Positions 1 through 8,448 of a stretch of 17,207 nt of DNA are shown here, one piece after another. The stretch comes from Gammaproteobacteria bacterium. GTDB taxonomy: Bacteria; Pseudomonadota; Gammaproteobacteria; Eutrophobiales; Eutrophobiaceae. The number at the start of each line of letters is the position of its first letter. Position 1 is the stretch's first letter. The position numbers and the translations under genes are program-made. The notes beneath the pieces were generated by a model that did no database searches, was not told the DNA's origin, and saw nothing but the letters and a program-made list of their open reading frames with translations. The stretch lies in NCBI GenBank assembly GCA_009843675.1, contig VYCZ01000291.1, positions 1 through 17,207 of the forward strand. Direction: 5' to 3'.

Positions 1-96
1 ATTCTCCTCATCTCTCTCATCCACACGTGCGATGTCTTTCGCTTTATTTTCACCCTCGATGAAGCGGCGGAGGAACGTATTGCGTTCATTTCCAGC

Positions 97-1518
97 ATGG
101 ACGTGCTGGGCCGCGCCATCGCGGAAGCCATCAGCCAAACCCTTGCAGGCCCGGCGCTGCGACGCACGATCAAGACCCGGCCGATTCCGACCGTTCCGAT
201 ACGCGACCTGTTATTCAGCCCGCATATCGGCACCGGCAACATATCTGCGCTGTTTGCCGGGCTCGCTGAAAAACACGGGCCCGTGTTCAAGATTAAAACG
301 CCGTTTATGAAGGAAGACATGGTAGTTCTCGCCGGCCTCGAGGCAAACAAATGGACGCATCGCTCCGGCCGCAACTACCTGAGAGCCAAGGACTATCTTG
401 AAGGTTTCGTGAAGGTCTATGGCGCAGGGCGGTTGCTGCCCGCGATGGACGGCGCCGACCATTTCCGTTTGCGCAAAACCTATGGTTCGATGAATTCGCG
501 CAAAAAACTTGAAAACCGCCTGGATGAACTATACGGGCCCGCCCGCGGCTACCTGGCGGGTTGGCAGGTTGGCGACGTCCTGACGGCGGTGTCGACTTTC
601 CCCGAATTGATAAACTCGCAATTCTCACCGATCAACATCGGCATCGACACCCAGGACTGTATCAGCGAAGTGATCGAATTCAAGAAGCGGGCGCTCGCCA
701 TTCACCTGTTGCGGGTGCTGCCGGAATTCATGCTGCATACCCCGGGCATGAAACGCAGGAAGAAACACTTTGCCAGGCTGGTTCAGCGGGTGCAGGCTGT
801 GCATACACCAGCCCAGCGGGCGGGCTGTCCCCGGAATCTTGCGGACGACTTACTGAGCCTGCACGCAAGCGACCCGCAGTTTTTGCCGGAAACGGATTTG
901 CCTTTTGCTTTTGTGTCGTCGCTGCTTGCCGCCTTTTACCTCGGCAGCGCGTTGAGCTTCGCGGTGTACGCCATGGTGTCGCAGCCGGCCCTGTATCGCA
1001 GGATACAGGCGGAAGCCGCAACGTTCTTTGCCAACGGCGAACCGGTAGGCGAGGAGGTCCAGGAATTCAGCCTGGATACCACTCACCGCCTCATCATGGA
1101 GTGCCAGCGTATGTACCCGGTCGTGCCGATGCAGGTCAGGAACGTAATGAATGCCTTCACGCTCGAAGGATATTCACCCCCGGTAGGAACGCGGCTTTTC
1201 ATTGCCCAGACAGCCACGCATTATATGGATGACGTGTTCCCGGACCCCTTTTCGTTCGATATCGACCGCTACCTCCCGGAACGCAAGGAACAAGTCGGCC
1301 ACGGCTACGCGCCGTACGGGCTGGGCACCCATACTTGCCTCGGTCAGAACTGGGTAGAGTTGCAACTGGCGCTTAACCTGCTGCTGATTGCGCACTATTT
1401 CAACCTTGAGTTGTCCCCCGAAGACTACCAACTGCGTTTCAACCCGATCCCGTCGCTGGCGCCGAGGAAGAGTCTCAAGTTCGTCGTCGCAGAAAAGCGG
1501 CGCGAGCTGCCTGCCTGA
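97..1518 (+). CDS. Cytochrome P450 (start may lie upstream of window)
   Basis: Haem-thiolate monooxygenase-fold protein, 473 residues from the ATG at 97, near full length for a soluble bacterial P450. The K-helix ExxR motif is visible at E335-R338, the meander FDIDRYLPER around 387-396, and the Cys-ligand loop as YGLGTHTCLG with C414 as the haem ligand; the usual Phe seven residues before the Cys is Tyr407. The I-helix region (about 268-292) shows no acid-Thr pair, only small and hydrophobic residues such as LGSALS, which is unusual for an O2-activating P450. The ATG at 97 has no evident ribosome site, and the frame is open to base 1 with coding-like third positions, so the true start may be outside the window. 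Substrate and redox partners are unknown. The gene converges on the efflux operon with an 87-base gap that holds no convincing terminator. Confidence 0.92.
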   Translation: MDVLGRAIAEAISQTLAGPALRRTIKTRPIPTVPIRDLLFSPHIGTGNISALFAGLAEKHGPVFKIKTPFMKEDMVVLAGLEANKWTHRSGRNYLRAKDYLEGFVKVYGAGRLLPAMDGADHFRLRKTYGSMNSRKKLENRLDELYGPARGYLAGWQVGDVLTAVSTFPELINSQFSPINIGIDTQDCISEVIEFKKRALAIHLLRVLPEFMLHTPGMKRRKKHFARLVQRVQAVHTPAQRAGCPRNLADDLLSLHASDPQFLPETDLPFAFVSSLLAAFYLGSALSFAVYAMVSQPALYRRIQAEAATFFANGEPVGEEVQEFSLDTTHRLIMECQRMYPVVPMQVRNVMNAFTLEGYSPPVGTRLFIAQTATHYMDDVFPDPFSFDIDRYLPERKEQVGHGYAPYGLGTHTCLGQNWVELQLALNLLLIAHYFNLELSPEDYQLRFNPIPSLAPRKSLKFVVAEKRRELPA

Positions 1519-1605
1519 TACAGCGGGGATTCCTTATCAGCATTTTCCTGGCGCCGGCAGGTATCGTCGGGGCGACTTTGATTTCCGCTGGAGAAGCCAA
1601 CCGCA

Positions 1606-4600
1606 TCAGGTCCCGCGCAGCCGGTTGACGCGCAGGTAGATTGCCAACAGGGCAGGTACACAGATCATGAGAATCGCTGTCGTAATCAGGATGCCGACCC
1701 CGAGCGTGGCGGCGAAGGGGGCCAGGAACTGCGCCTGGATGGCCCGTTCGAGAATGAGAGGCGTGAAGCCGAGAAAGGTGGTCACGGAGGTCAGCATAAT
1801 GGGTCGAAAACGTTCCTTAGCGCCGTCGATAATCGCGGTCCGCGGGGGAGCGCCCTCCCTGAGTCGCTGATCGACGAAATCGATCATGACAAGGGAGTCG
1901 TTCACTACGACTCCGCTCAAACCGAAGAAGCCGATCATGGACGTAGCGCTCACGGGCACACCCAGCACCCAATGCCCCAGGATCGTGCCGATAAGCCCGA
2001 ACGGAATAATGGCCATGACAATGATCGGTTTGCTGTAGGAGCGCAGGGGAATGGCCAGCATCGCATACATAAAGAGCAACACGAGTATAAAACTGCGGAA
2101 CAGCGCGCCCAGCGATTCAAGCTGCTGTTGCTGTTCACCCCCGTATACGTAGGTCAGACCGGGGTTGGCGGCTGACAGGTCCGCAAGGATGGAATTTGCC
2201 AGGATGCTGTTTGCTTCATTACCGGAAATCACAGCCGGGTCCACTTCAGCGGTCACGGTAACGACACGCTGGCCGTCCCTGCGCCGAATTTCCGGAGGGG
2301 AAATGCCCGTATTTAACCGCGCGACCTGGGTAAGCGGCACTTCCGCCCCGCTCGGGGTGCGGATCAGGTATTCCTCAATATCGGTGATGGCATCGCGCTC
2401 ATCCCTGGGAAGGCGCACATAGACCCGGATTTCTTCCCGGTCTCGCTGCACCCGCAGGGCTTCGGCGCCGAAGAATGCCGCGCGTGCCTGCATGGCCAGG
2501 TCTTCCAGGGTGAGTCCGAGTGTTCGCGCCTCCTCCCTCAACTCCAGTTGTATCTCCCTGACACCCGGCGCGTGATCGGAGCGTATGTCATACACGCCCT
2601 CCAGTCCGCGCAATTCGCTGACCACCGAACCTGCTATCCGGGCGAGGCGGTCCGGGTCTGGGTGTGACAGCACCGCCTCAACGGGACTGCCGAAGTCGAT
2701 AACCTCTCCGCTGATGGAAATGCCGCGCACATGGGGCAGGATACCCACCTCCTCCCTCCAGGCTTGCGCGATATCTACCGTGGAGATATCCCGTTGCTGT
2801 GCGCTTATCAGCTTGAATTCGATACCGGCAACGTGGGCTTCAGGGTTCAGCGTGAGTTTCGGCAACACTCCCCCACCCTCGATGCGGGGTTCCCGGCCAA
2901 CGGTGACGACGACTCCCGAAAGCAGGTGGGGCGCTCCGTCGGCCTGGGTCTCTGAGAACCGATCAACGACACGTCGCCCTGCCTCTTCCAGTTCCCTGGC
3001 CACCTTGTGCGTCCTGCTCGCGGTAGTCCCATCCGGCATCTCCAGGCTCGCATTCACGAAGTCACCCTCGATCACGTCGGCGTAAGTAGTCATCACGATA
3101 CCTGCAGGCAACAGGGAGATAGTCAGGATAAGCATACCGACCGCGCCCGCCATCACCACTGCCGGTTGTTGCGTCGCAAACCGGAGCGAGCGATCCAGGG
3201 GTCCTTCCACAAACTTTTTCAACATGCTGTCAACGTAGCGTTGGGTGCGCCAGAAAAACCGCTCAACCGGACTGGTGGGCGTCCACTCCGGACCGTGCAG
3301 GTGAGAGAGGTGGTTGGGAAGTATGAAGAAGGCATCGACAAGGGAGATCAACAGCATGGCGATGACGACTATCGGCAACGCCTTCCATATTTCACCGATG
3401 CCCCCGGGCACGAAGAGTACAGGCGTAAACGCGGCGATGGATGTCAGCACGGCAAAAGTCAGGGGCTTCTTGATCCGATGAACGCCGCGGATCGCAGCGG
3501 CGACTCCCGGTATGCCCTGCTGCCGCTCGTGATGGATGTGCTCAGCAACGACGATGGCGTCGTCAACTATGATACCGATGGCAAGGACGAACACGAACAG
3601 GGAGACGTTGTTGATTGAGAGGTCAAATGCCAGCATGACGGCCAGGGCGCCGATCCCGGAAATGGCGAGTCCGACCGCGACCCATAACGCGAGCCGTATT
3701 TCGAGGAAAAGAGCCAACGCGATAAGGACGAGCATGAGCCCCAGCGAACCGTTCTTCAGCAACATATCGACCCGCTCCGAATAGGTCTGGGTATCGTCGT
3801 TCCAGACAGAGATTTCCACACCTTTGGGCAGGGACGGCGTAATGACATTCGCCACGTGTTCGTGCACCGCCGCGGCGACAGCCATCACCGGTTCCCCTTC
3901 CGCCCGGAAGACCTCGACAAAGACTGCCGGCTTACCGTTGTGACGTACAATCAGGTCGCTGTCGCGAAAGTCATCGTGCACTTCCGCTATATCGCCGAGG
4001 TGTACCACGGTGCCATCATTACGACTGAGAACAACGATGTTCTCAAAGTCCTGCTGATCGTATCGCTGGCCGAGGGTGCGTACGCGCACTTTGGTATCCC
4101 GGGTCTCGATACTGCCGGCCGATAGATCGAGGGAGCCGCGACGCACCGCGTCAGCGACGTCATCCAGTGTGAGTCCCAGGGCGCGCAGGCGGCGCAACGG
4201 CACTTCAATCGATATCTCATAGTCCGTCGTGCCGCTCGTTTCGACGTTCGACACCGCGGGCAGCGCAGCAAGATCATCTTCAACCTGGTAAGCCAGTTCC
4301 TTCAGGGACCGCTTTGGGATATCGCCATACACGACGAGACGGATGATGCTCGTGCGGGTGGACAGCTTTGTAATCTGGGGACGCTCGGCGGCGCCGGGAA
4401 AGGTCTGGATGCGGCTGACCGCGGACTCTACCTTGTCCAATGCCTGGTCGATATCCGTACCCGACCTCATTTCAACGGTGATAGATGCTATACCGGGGGC
4501 AGCCACTGACCGAATCGATTTAACATCGTCCAGGGCTTCAACCTGTTCCTCGATTTTGACGACAATCGAATCTTCCACCTCTTCCGGGCTGGCGCCCGGG

Positions 4601-4785
4601 TAGGCCATCGACACTTCAACCATGTTGAAGGGGAGAGGCGGCCAGGCCTCCCGCTCAAGGCCGGTCAGCGATACCAGTCCCGCGGCGATGATGGCCACCA
4701 TCAACAGGTTGGCGGCAACGCCGTTGCTCGCCATATAGGCGATAGGGCCGGACTGTTCCCCCTGGACAGGGTCGATCGAGCTCAT
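1606..4785 (-). CDS. RND efflux transporter permease (AcrB/HAE1-like)
   Basis: Inner-membrane proton-driven drug/solute exporter of the resistance-nodulation-division superfamily, 1059 residues, the normal length. One transmembrane helix lies near residues 22-42, then a large periplasmic porter loop, a helix bundle at about 345-490 with the GIIVDDAIVVAEH motif, a second periplasmic loop, and a final bundle from about 895. D408 and D409 in helix 4 match the proton-relay aspartates of AcrB (D407/D408). The helix-10 lysine of AcrB (K940) aligns with N962 in VVVNDSLVMIDF, a variant I recall in related permeases rather than a defect. An ANSIL-ANSIL tandem duplication is visible near 859-867. The gene is third in the operon, starting 5 bases after the adaptor stop, with its ribosome site inside the adaptor's last codons. 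Substrates cannot be read from the sequence. Confidence 0.97.
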   Translation of the reverse strand: MSSIDPVQGEQSGPIAYMASNGVAANLLMVAIIAAGLVSLTGLEREAWPPLPFNMVEVSMAYPGASPEEVEDSIVVKIEEQVEALDDVKSIRSVAAPGIASITVEMRSGTDIDQALDKVESAVSRIQTFPGAAERPQITKLSTRTSIIRLVVYGDIPKRSLKELAYQVEDDLAALPAVSNVETSGTTDYEISIEVPLRRLRALGLTLDDVADAVRRGSLDLSAGSIETRDTKVRVRTLGQRYDQQDFENIVVLSRNDGTVVHLGDIAEVHDDFRDSDLIVRHNGKPAVFVEVFRAEGEPVMAVAAAVHEHVANVITPSLPKGVEISVWNDDTQTYSERVDMLLKNGSLGLMLVLIALALFLEIRLALWVAVGLAISGIGALAVMLAFDLSINNVSLFVFVLAIGIIVDDAIVVAEHIHHERQQGIPGVAAAIRGVHRIKKPLTFAVLTSIAAFTPVLFVPGGIGEIWKALPIVVIAMLLISLVDAFFILPNHLSHLHGPEWTPTSPVERFFWRTQRYVDSMLKKFVEGPLDRSLRFATQQPAVVMAGAVGMLILTISLLPAGIVMTTYADVIEGDFVNASLEMPDGTTASRTHKVARELEEAGRRVVDRFSETQADGAPHLLSGVVVTVGREPRIEGGGVLPKLTLNPEAHVAGIEFKLISAQQRDISTVDIAQAWREEVGILPHVRGISISGEVIDFGSPVEAVLSHPDPDRLARIAGSVVSELRGLEGVYDIRSDHAPGVREIQLELREEARTLGLTLEDLAMQARAAFFGAEALRVQRDREEIRVYVRLPRDERDAITDIEEYLIRTPSGAEVPLTQVARLNTGISPPEIRRRDGQRVVTVTAEVDPAVISGNEANSILANSILADLSAANPGLTYVYGGEQQQQLESLGALFRSFILVLLFMYAMLAIPLRSYSKPIIVMAIIPFGLIGTILGHWVLGVPVSATSMIGFFGLSGVVVNDSLVMIDFVDQRLREGAPPRTAIIDGAKERFRPIMLTSVTTFLGFTPLILERAIQAQFLAPFAATLGVGILITTAILMICVPALLAIYLRVNRLRGT

Positions 4786-4790
4786 CGAGT

Positions 4791-6005
4791 CTAGTGATCC
4801 CCGATCCTTACAAGCATGCCTTCCGTGGCAAACTGTATTCCACCTGTGATTACTGATTGACCGCTTTCCAGGTCGCCGATCACGAATACCTTGTCATCGG
4901 CGCGCTGCAGCACCTGTACCGGGACAATACCTACCCTGCCGCCGGGATTCACAACCCACAGCTCATTGCCGGGCTGCAATGCCGCGCGCGGCGCCCGGAA
5001 AAAACTCTCCGGCGCGACTCCCGTGATCTCGACCTCCACGAACTCGCCGAGCAGCAACGGCGGGCTGCCGCCGTTAGCGCCGGATGAACTGGTTGCGCCG
5101 ACCGGGATGCCCGCGCTGAACGGGTCCGGCACGCGCACGACCACGTCAATGGTACGCGTCAGTTCGTCAACCGAAGTCTCGCCCCGGTCCACGTAACCTT
5201 TCCAGGCATATTTCCCTGCGCCGTAACGGGCCGCCACGAGCGCCTGGACCCCCTGCTCCCCGTCACCCGCTTCAAGTTCCCACAAGCCGGGGATCAAGGC
5301 CGCATCGCTGTCGGACAGGGGCACGACCACTTCCACGGCATCGGACGCAAACAGGCGGCCGACGGTCTGGCCGGCCATCACGATCTGTCCCACATCCGCG
5401 GACTCTTCACGCACGTGGCCGTCAAAGGGCGCGGTTACCCGGGTCCTGGACAGCGCCAGCCTGGCATCGGCAAGCAGGGCTTCTGCGCGTTTCAGTTCGG
5501 CGCGCGCGGCTTCCAGTTGCGGTTCCCTCAGGGTGAGGGGACTGACGCCGGTCTGCGCAGCCCCATCCCCCTGCCGGCTGGAGTAACGTTCGTACTCGGC
5601 CCGGGCAATGGCCGCCTGTTCCTGTTCCTCGAGCAAGGCCACCCGGCGCGCGGCGAGATTGGCCTCCGCTTCCTGCACCCGGTACAGGTAGTCCGCTTCT
5701 TCAATGCGGAAGATCGTCTGGCCCGCCTGCACCCGTCCTCCGCTCTGGAATCCGGCATCCACCCAGACGATTTTACCGCCGACCTGCGGCGCAATATCGA
5801 CTTCAGCACCCGGCCTGACTGTACCTGCACCGTACACCGGTATCGCGTCCGAACCTGCTATGACCGTACCGGTCTGCGCATACGGGATTTGCGGGGGCGA
5901 TTCGACGCGCTCCGGTTCCGGCGCCCGTGAAACCAGGAAAGATGCCAAGGCCACGGAACCGGCGATAATGACTACGGCGACCAGGAAACTGGATAAGCGG
6001 GACAT
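4791..6005 (-). CDS. RND efflux periplasmic adaptor (membrane fusion protein, HlyD/AcrA type)
   Basis: Bridges the inner-membrane permease and outer-membrane channel. It has 404 residues. The N-terminal hydrophobic segment (about 7-26) has no lipobox, so it is probably a membrane anchor. A biotinyl-lipoyl half-domain (about 68-102, GGKIVWVDAGFQSGGRVQAG) is followed by an alanine/glutamate-rich coiled-coil hairpin (about 105-190), then the second lipoyl half with TRVTAPFDGHVREESADVGQ (about 188-207), a beta-barrel, and a membrane-proximal domain. This domain order is typical of the family. A GGAG ribosome site lies in the last codons of the upstream outer-membrane gene, 6 bases before this gene, indicating co-transcription and probably translational coupling. 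Confidence 0.96.
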   Translation of the reverse strand: MSRLSSFLVAVVIIAGSVALASFLVSRAPEPERVESPPQIPYAQTGTVIAGSDAIPVYGAGTVRPGAEVDIAPQVGGKIVWVDAGFQSGGRVQAGQTIFRIEEADYLYRVQEAEANLAARRVALLEEQEQAAIARAEYERYSSRQGDGAAQTGVSPLTLREPQLEAARAELKRAEALLADARLALSRTRVTAPFDGHVREESADVGQIVMAGQTVGRLFASDAVEVVVPLSDSDAALIPGLWELEAGDGEQGVQALVAARYGAGKYAWKGYVDRGETSVDELTRTIDVVVRVPDPFSAGIPVGATSSSGANGGSPPLLLGEFVEVEITGVAPESFFRAPRAALQPGNELWVVNPGGRVGIVPVQVLQRADDKVFVIGDLESGQSVITGGIQFATEGMLVRIGDH

Positions 6006-6011
6006 GTCGGG

Positions 6012-7592
6012 TTACTCCGTGGTGTTAGCAAGCATATGCTCAGGTTCTGCAGGGGTTGCGTTACCCTGTCCGGTCGCCCCCCTGTCCCGGACGGTCCACG
6101 CGCCTCCCAGGGCGCGGTGCAGCGCAAGGCGCGCATAGCCCAGGTCCCGCTCCGCCGCCGCCAGTCCGGATTGCGCGCCGAGGAGATTCTGGGCCGCGGT
6201 CAGGAAAGCCTCGTATTCACCCACGCCGGAGACATAGCGCTGTTCCTGCAGCGTATTTTCAGCCAGGGCCTCATCAGCCAGGGACGCCAGCAGGGCATGG
6301 CGGCGGCGGCCGGCCTCCAGCCGCGCCAGGGCGGCCTCGACCTCCTTGACCGCGGTGACCACGCTGCGTCCGTAGGCGGCGGCAGCCTCGTCCAGCCTGG
6401 CTTCGGCCAGGTCAACATTGCTGCGCAGCCGCGACCCCTGGAATACCGGACCCAGCAGGTTGAAACTCAGGTTGCGGAACCACTGGTCCGGGTCGAACCA
6501 TTCGCTGCCTTCGGTGCTCTGCAGGCCGATGGAACCATACAGGGACAAGCTTGGCAACATGTCCGCGCGCCGGGCGCCGACCGTGTAGCGGGCCGCTTCC
6601 ACGCGCTGCCGCGCCGCGCTCACGTCGGGACGCTGCGCCAGCAGGTCGGCCGGAATGCCGACGGGAACCGGTTCCAGCGCGGTGGCGGGGGTCAGGGAAT
6701 CGGGCAGCATTTCCTCCAGGTCGGACCGGTGACCTCCCAGCAGCACCCAGAGCCTCCCCTCAGCGTCCGCCAGCAGCGCTTCGATCTGCGGCAATTCGGC
6801 CTCGGCGTTGCGCAGGTTCTGGCGCGCCGCGTACAGTGCAAGCGTGTCGATGCGGCCGCGATCATAACGAAATTCGGCGAGTGATTCGCGTTGCCGGAAG
6901 ATCTCCACGTTTTCGTCCGCCAGTCTCCGTTGCCGGCGCAGGTCCACGATCTCCAGGTAGGTGCGCACGGTCTCTGCCAGTACCCCCATTCGGGCGGTCA
7001 GGTAATCCGCCTCTTGAGCCAGCCGTTCGGCGCCGGCTGCCAGCGCGTCGTTGCGGTTGCGGCCCCAGAAATCGAGTTCATAGGAAAAATCCACTCCAAG
7101 GGTGTAGGTAGTCAGGTCGAGCCGGTCCGGCAGTTCAATGCCGAAATCGCTGTACACATCCGGACCCAGCCCTACTTCATCCAGTTGCGCGGCAATTCCC
7201 GCGTTGGTGGGTACATCTATATCGGTGATGTCTGCGGAAGGCTGCAACAGCGGAAACGCCGGGGCCTTGACGATGCGTTCCCTTGCCCTGGCCTGCTCGA
7301 CCCGGGCAACCGCCTCGGCCAGGTCGAAATTCGAGTCCAGGGCCGCTTCGATTATCCTGTCGAGAACCGGATCGGCAAACGCCTTCCACCACTCCAGGGG
7401 CTCGTAGGAACCGGCGTCTTCAGTTCCGGTAAACTCGTCGGGCAACGCCGAAACCGTTTCATCCGCCTCCGGGGCAAGGTCGACCAGGTTCATCTTCAGA
7501 GCACAGGCAGAGAGAAGGCAGCAGGCAAAGAGGGGAAGCAGCAACCCCGGGACTCGCGTCATCAGGGCCGGTCTCACTGACTCATGGATCAT
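6012..7592 (-). CDS. RND efflux outer-membrane lipoprotein (NodT/OprM family)
   Basis: Outer-membrane channel component (TolC-like factor) of the tripartite exporter, 526 residues from the ATG at 7592. A lipoprotein signal peptide ends in the lipobox LLSAC with C30 as the lipidated Cys; the mature protein starts just after it and contains LEWWKAFADP, typical of NodT-type factors, followed by two OEP repeats rich in long helices. The open frame extends upstream to 7721, but I reject that start because it would add residues before the signal peptide and would lie upstream of the TATAAT promoter at 7636-7641. A weak AAGG lies 10 bases before 7592. An alternative ATG at 7562 would give a 20-residue signal and a 516-residue product and is also plausible. 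First gene of the operon. Confidence 0.95.
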   Translation of the reverse strand: MIHESVRPALMTRVPGLLLPLFACCLLSACALKMNLVDLAPEADETVSALPDEFTGTEDAGSYEPLEWWKAFADPVLDRIIEAALDSNFDLAEAVARVEQARARERIVKAPAFPLLQPSADITDIDVPTNAGIAAQLDEVGLGPDVYSDFGIELPDRLDLTTYTLGVDFSYELDFWGRNRNDALAAGAERLAQEADYLTARMGVLAETVRTYLEIVDLRRQRRLADENVEIFRQRESLAEFRYDRGRIDTLALYAARQNLRNAEAELPQIEALLADAEGRLWVLLGGHRSDLEEMLPDSLTPATALEPVPVGIPADLLAQRPDVSAARQRVEAARYTVGARRADMLPSLSLYGSIGLQSTEGSEWFDPDQWFRNLSFNLLGPVFQGSRLRSNVDLAEARLDEAAAAYGRSVVTAVKEVEAALARLEAGRRRHALLASLADEALAENTLQEQRYVSGVGEYEAFLTAAQNLLGAQSGLAAAERDLGYARLALHRALGGAWTVRDRGATGQGNATPAEPEHMLANTTE

Positions 7593-7635
7593 TATATTCA
7601 AACCTTGTGGTTTCGACTCCCCGGAATGGAGGCGG

Positions 7636-7644
7636 ATTATAGCA
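7636..7644 (-). promoter_or_regulatory. Extended -10 promoter for the efflux operon
   Basis: On the - strand the sequence reads TGCTATAAT, a perfect extended -10 box. No good -35 is present at 16-18 bases, which is common for extended -10 promoters. Initiation would fall near 7630, leaving about 38 bases of leader before the ATG at 7592. This is the only strong promoter-like signal upstream of the operon. No regulator gene lies next to it in the window. Confidence 0.6.
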
Positions 7645-7740
7645 TACTCGCGCCCCGTTTTTCGAGTAAAATGCCTCCCGACCAGGTCAACAATAACAAC
7701 CATTACTCGCAAACCCTTCATTGCAATCCCGGCCGATCAC

Positions 7741-8448
7741 ATGATGATCCGGGACATCATGCCTGCCGCGACCGCCTATGACGTCTACATCGATGCCGTC
7801 ATACACGCCGCGGACGCTCTGCCCTGGATAGTGCCGCCTGTCGCGGAATTTCTGGACACTGATGCCTTGCTCGACAGGGTGGACGGCGTAGTCTTTACCG
7901 GCGCGCGCTCCAACATCCAGCCCTTCCGCTACCAGGGTGAGGCTGCGCCGGAGAATACCGTGCAGGACCCGCTACGGGACGCAACCACCCTGCCCCTGAT
8001 CCCCCGGGTGATCGATGCCGGGATTCCCATGTTGTGTATCTGCCGCGGCATACAGGAACTCAACGTGGCCCTGGGCGGTACCCTGCACCAGGACGTTCCC
8101 GGCCTGCCGGGTAAGCTGAACCACTTTGCGCCCGAAGAGTGGAGCATCGAGAAGCGCTTTGCCCCGGCCCACGACATCCTCATCGAACGGAACAGCGAAC
8201 TGGCAAAACTGTCCGCGGCAAAATCAGTCAGGGTGAACAGTATCCATGAGCAGGGCATAGACCGGTTGGCCGGCGGCCTGGACGTTGAAGCCCGCGCCCC
8301 AGACGGGATCATAGAAGCGGTACGGGTCCGGGACAGCAAGGCGTTCGCAGCCGGCGTGCAATGGCATCCTGAGTGGGACTGGCGCAACCATTCACTGAAC
8401 GCAAAGATATGGGCGGCTTTCGGCGCAGCCTGCCGCGAACTACCATGA
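7741..8448 (+). CDS. Class I glutamine-amidotransferase-like hydrolase (peptidase C26, PuuD family)
   Basis: Cytoplasmic gamma-glutamyl hydrolase fold, 235 residues from the first ATG. The nucleophile motif reads LCICRGIQELN with C101 as the probable catalytic Cys, and the GVQWHPEW motif gives H209 and E211, completing the triad. FTGARSNIQP (52-61) matches the FTGG-type loop of the family. Family members hydrolyse gamma-glutamyl amide bonds, for example gamma-Glu-GABA in putrescine breakdown, but no other polyamine genes are here. The same frame upstream encodes TRKPFIAIPADH, the expected first beta strand, so the real N-terminus starts before 7741. No ATG, GTG or TTG is available there; ATT at 7702, ATA at 7693 or a frameshift from the ATG at 7671 are the options. 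It overlaps the next gene by ATGA, implying coupled translation. Confidence 0.9.
   Translation: MMIRDIMPAATAYDVYIDAVIHAADALPWIVPPVAEFLDTDALLDRVDGVVFTGARSNIQPFRYQGEAAPENTVQDPLRDATTLPLIPRVIDAGIPMLCICRGIQELNVALGGTLHQDVPGLPGKLNHFAPEEWSIEKRFAPAHDILIERNSELAKLSAAKSVRVNSIHEQGIDRLAGGLDVEARAPDGIIEAVRVRDSKAFAAGVQWHPEWDWRNHSLNAKIWAAFGAACRELP

Noticed and set aside
561..1232. 223-codon + strand open frame inside the P450 gene
   Set aside because: Out-of-frame shadow with no recognisable domain; the P450 frame carries ExxR and the Cys loop.
1519..1605. Bidirectional terminator between the P450 and efflux genes
   Set aside because: CCTG...CAGG around 1549-1563 is too short a stem and has no T-run on either side.
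7593..7721. Upstream extension of the outer-membrane factor gene to a 569-residue product
   Set aside because: It would put 43 residues before a clean lipoprotein signal peptide and begin upstream of the TGCTATAAT promoter.
8373..8444. Upstream start of the PBP4 gene at 8373
   Set aside because: The ATG at 8445 gives a proper signal peptide and the ATGA overlap; the longer form would bury the signal peptide.
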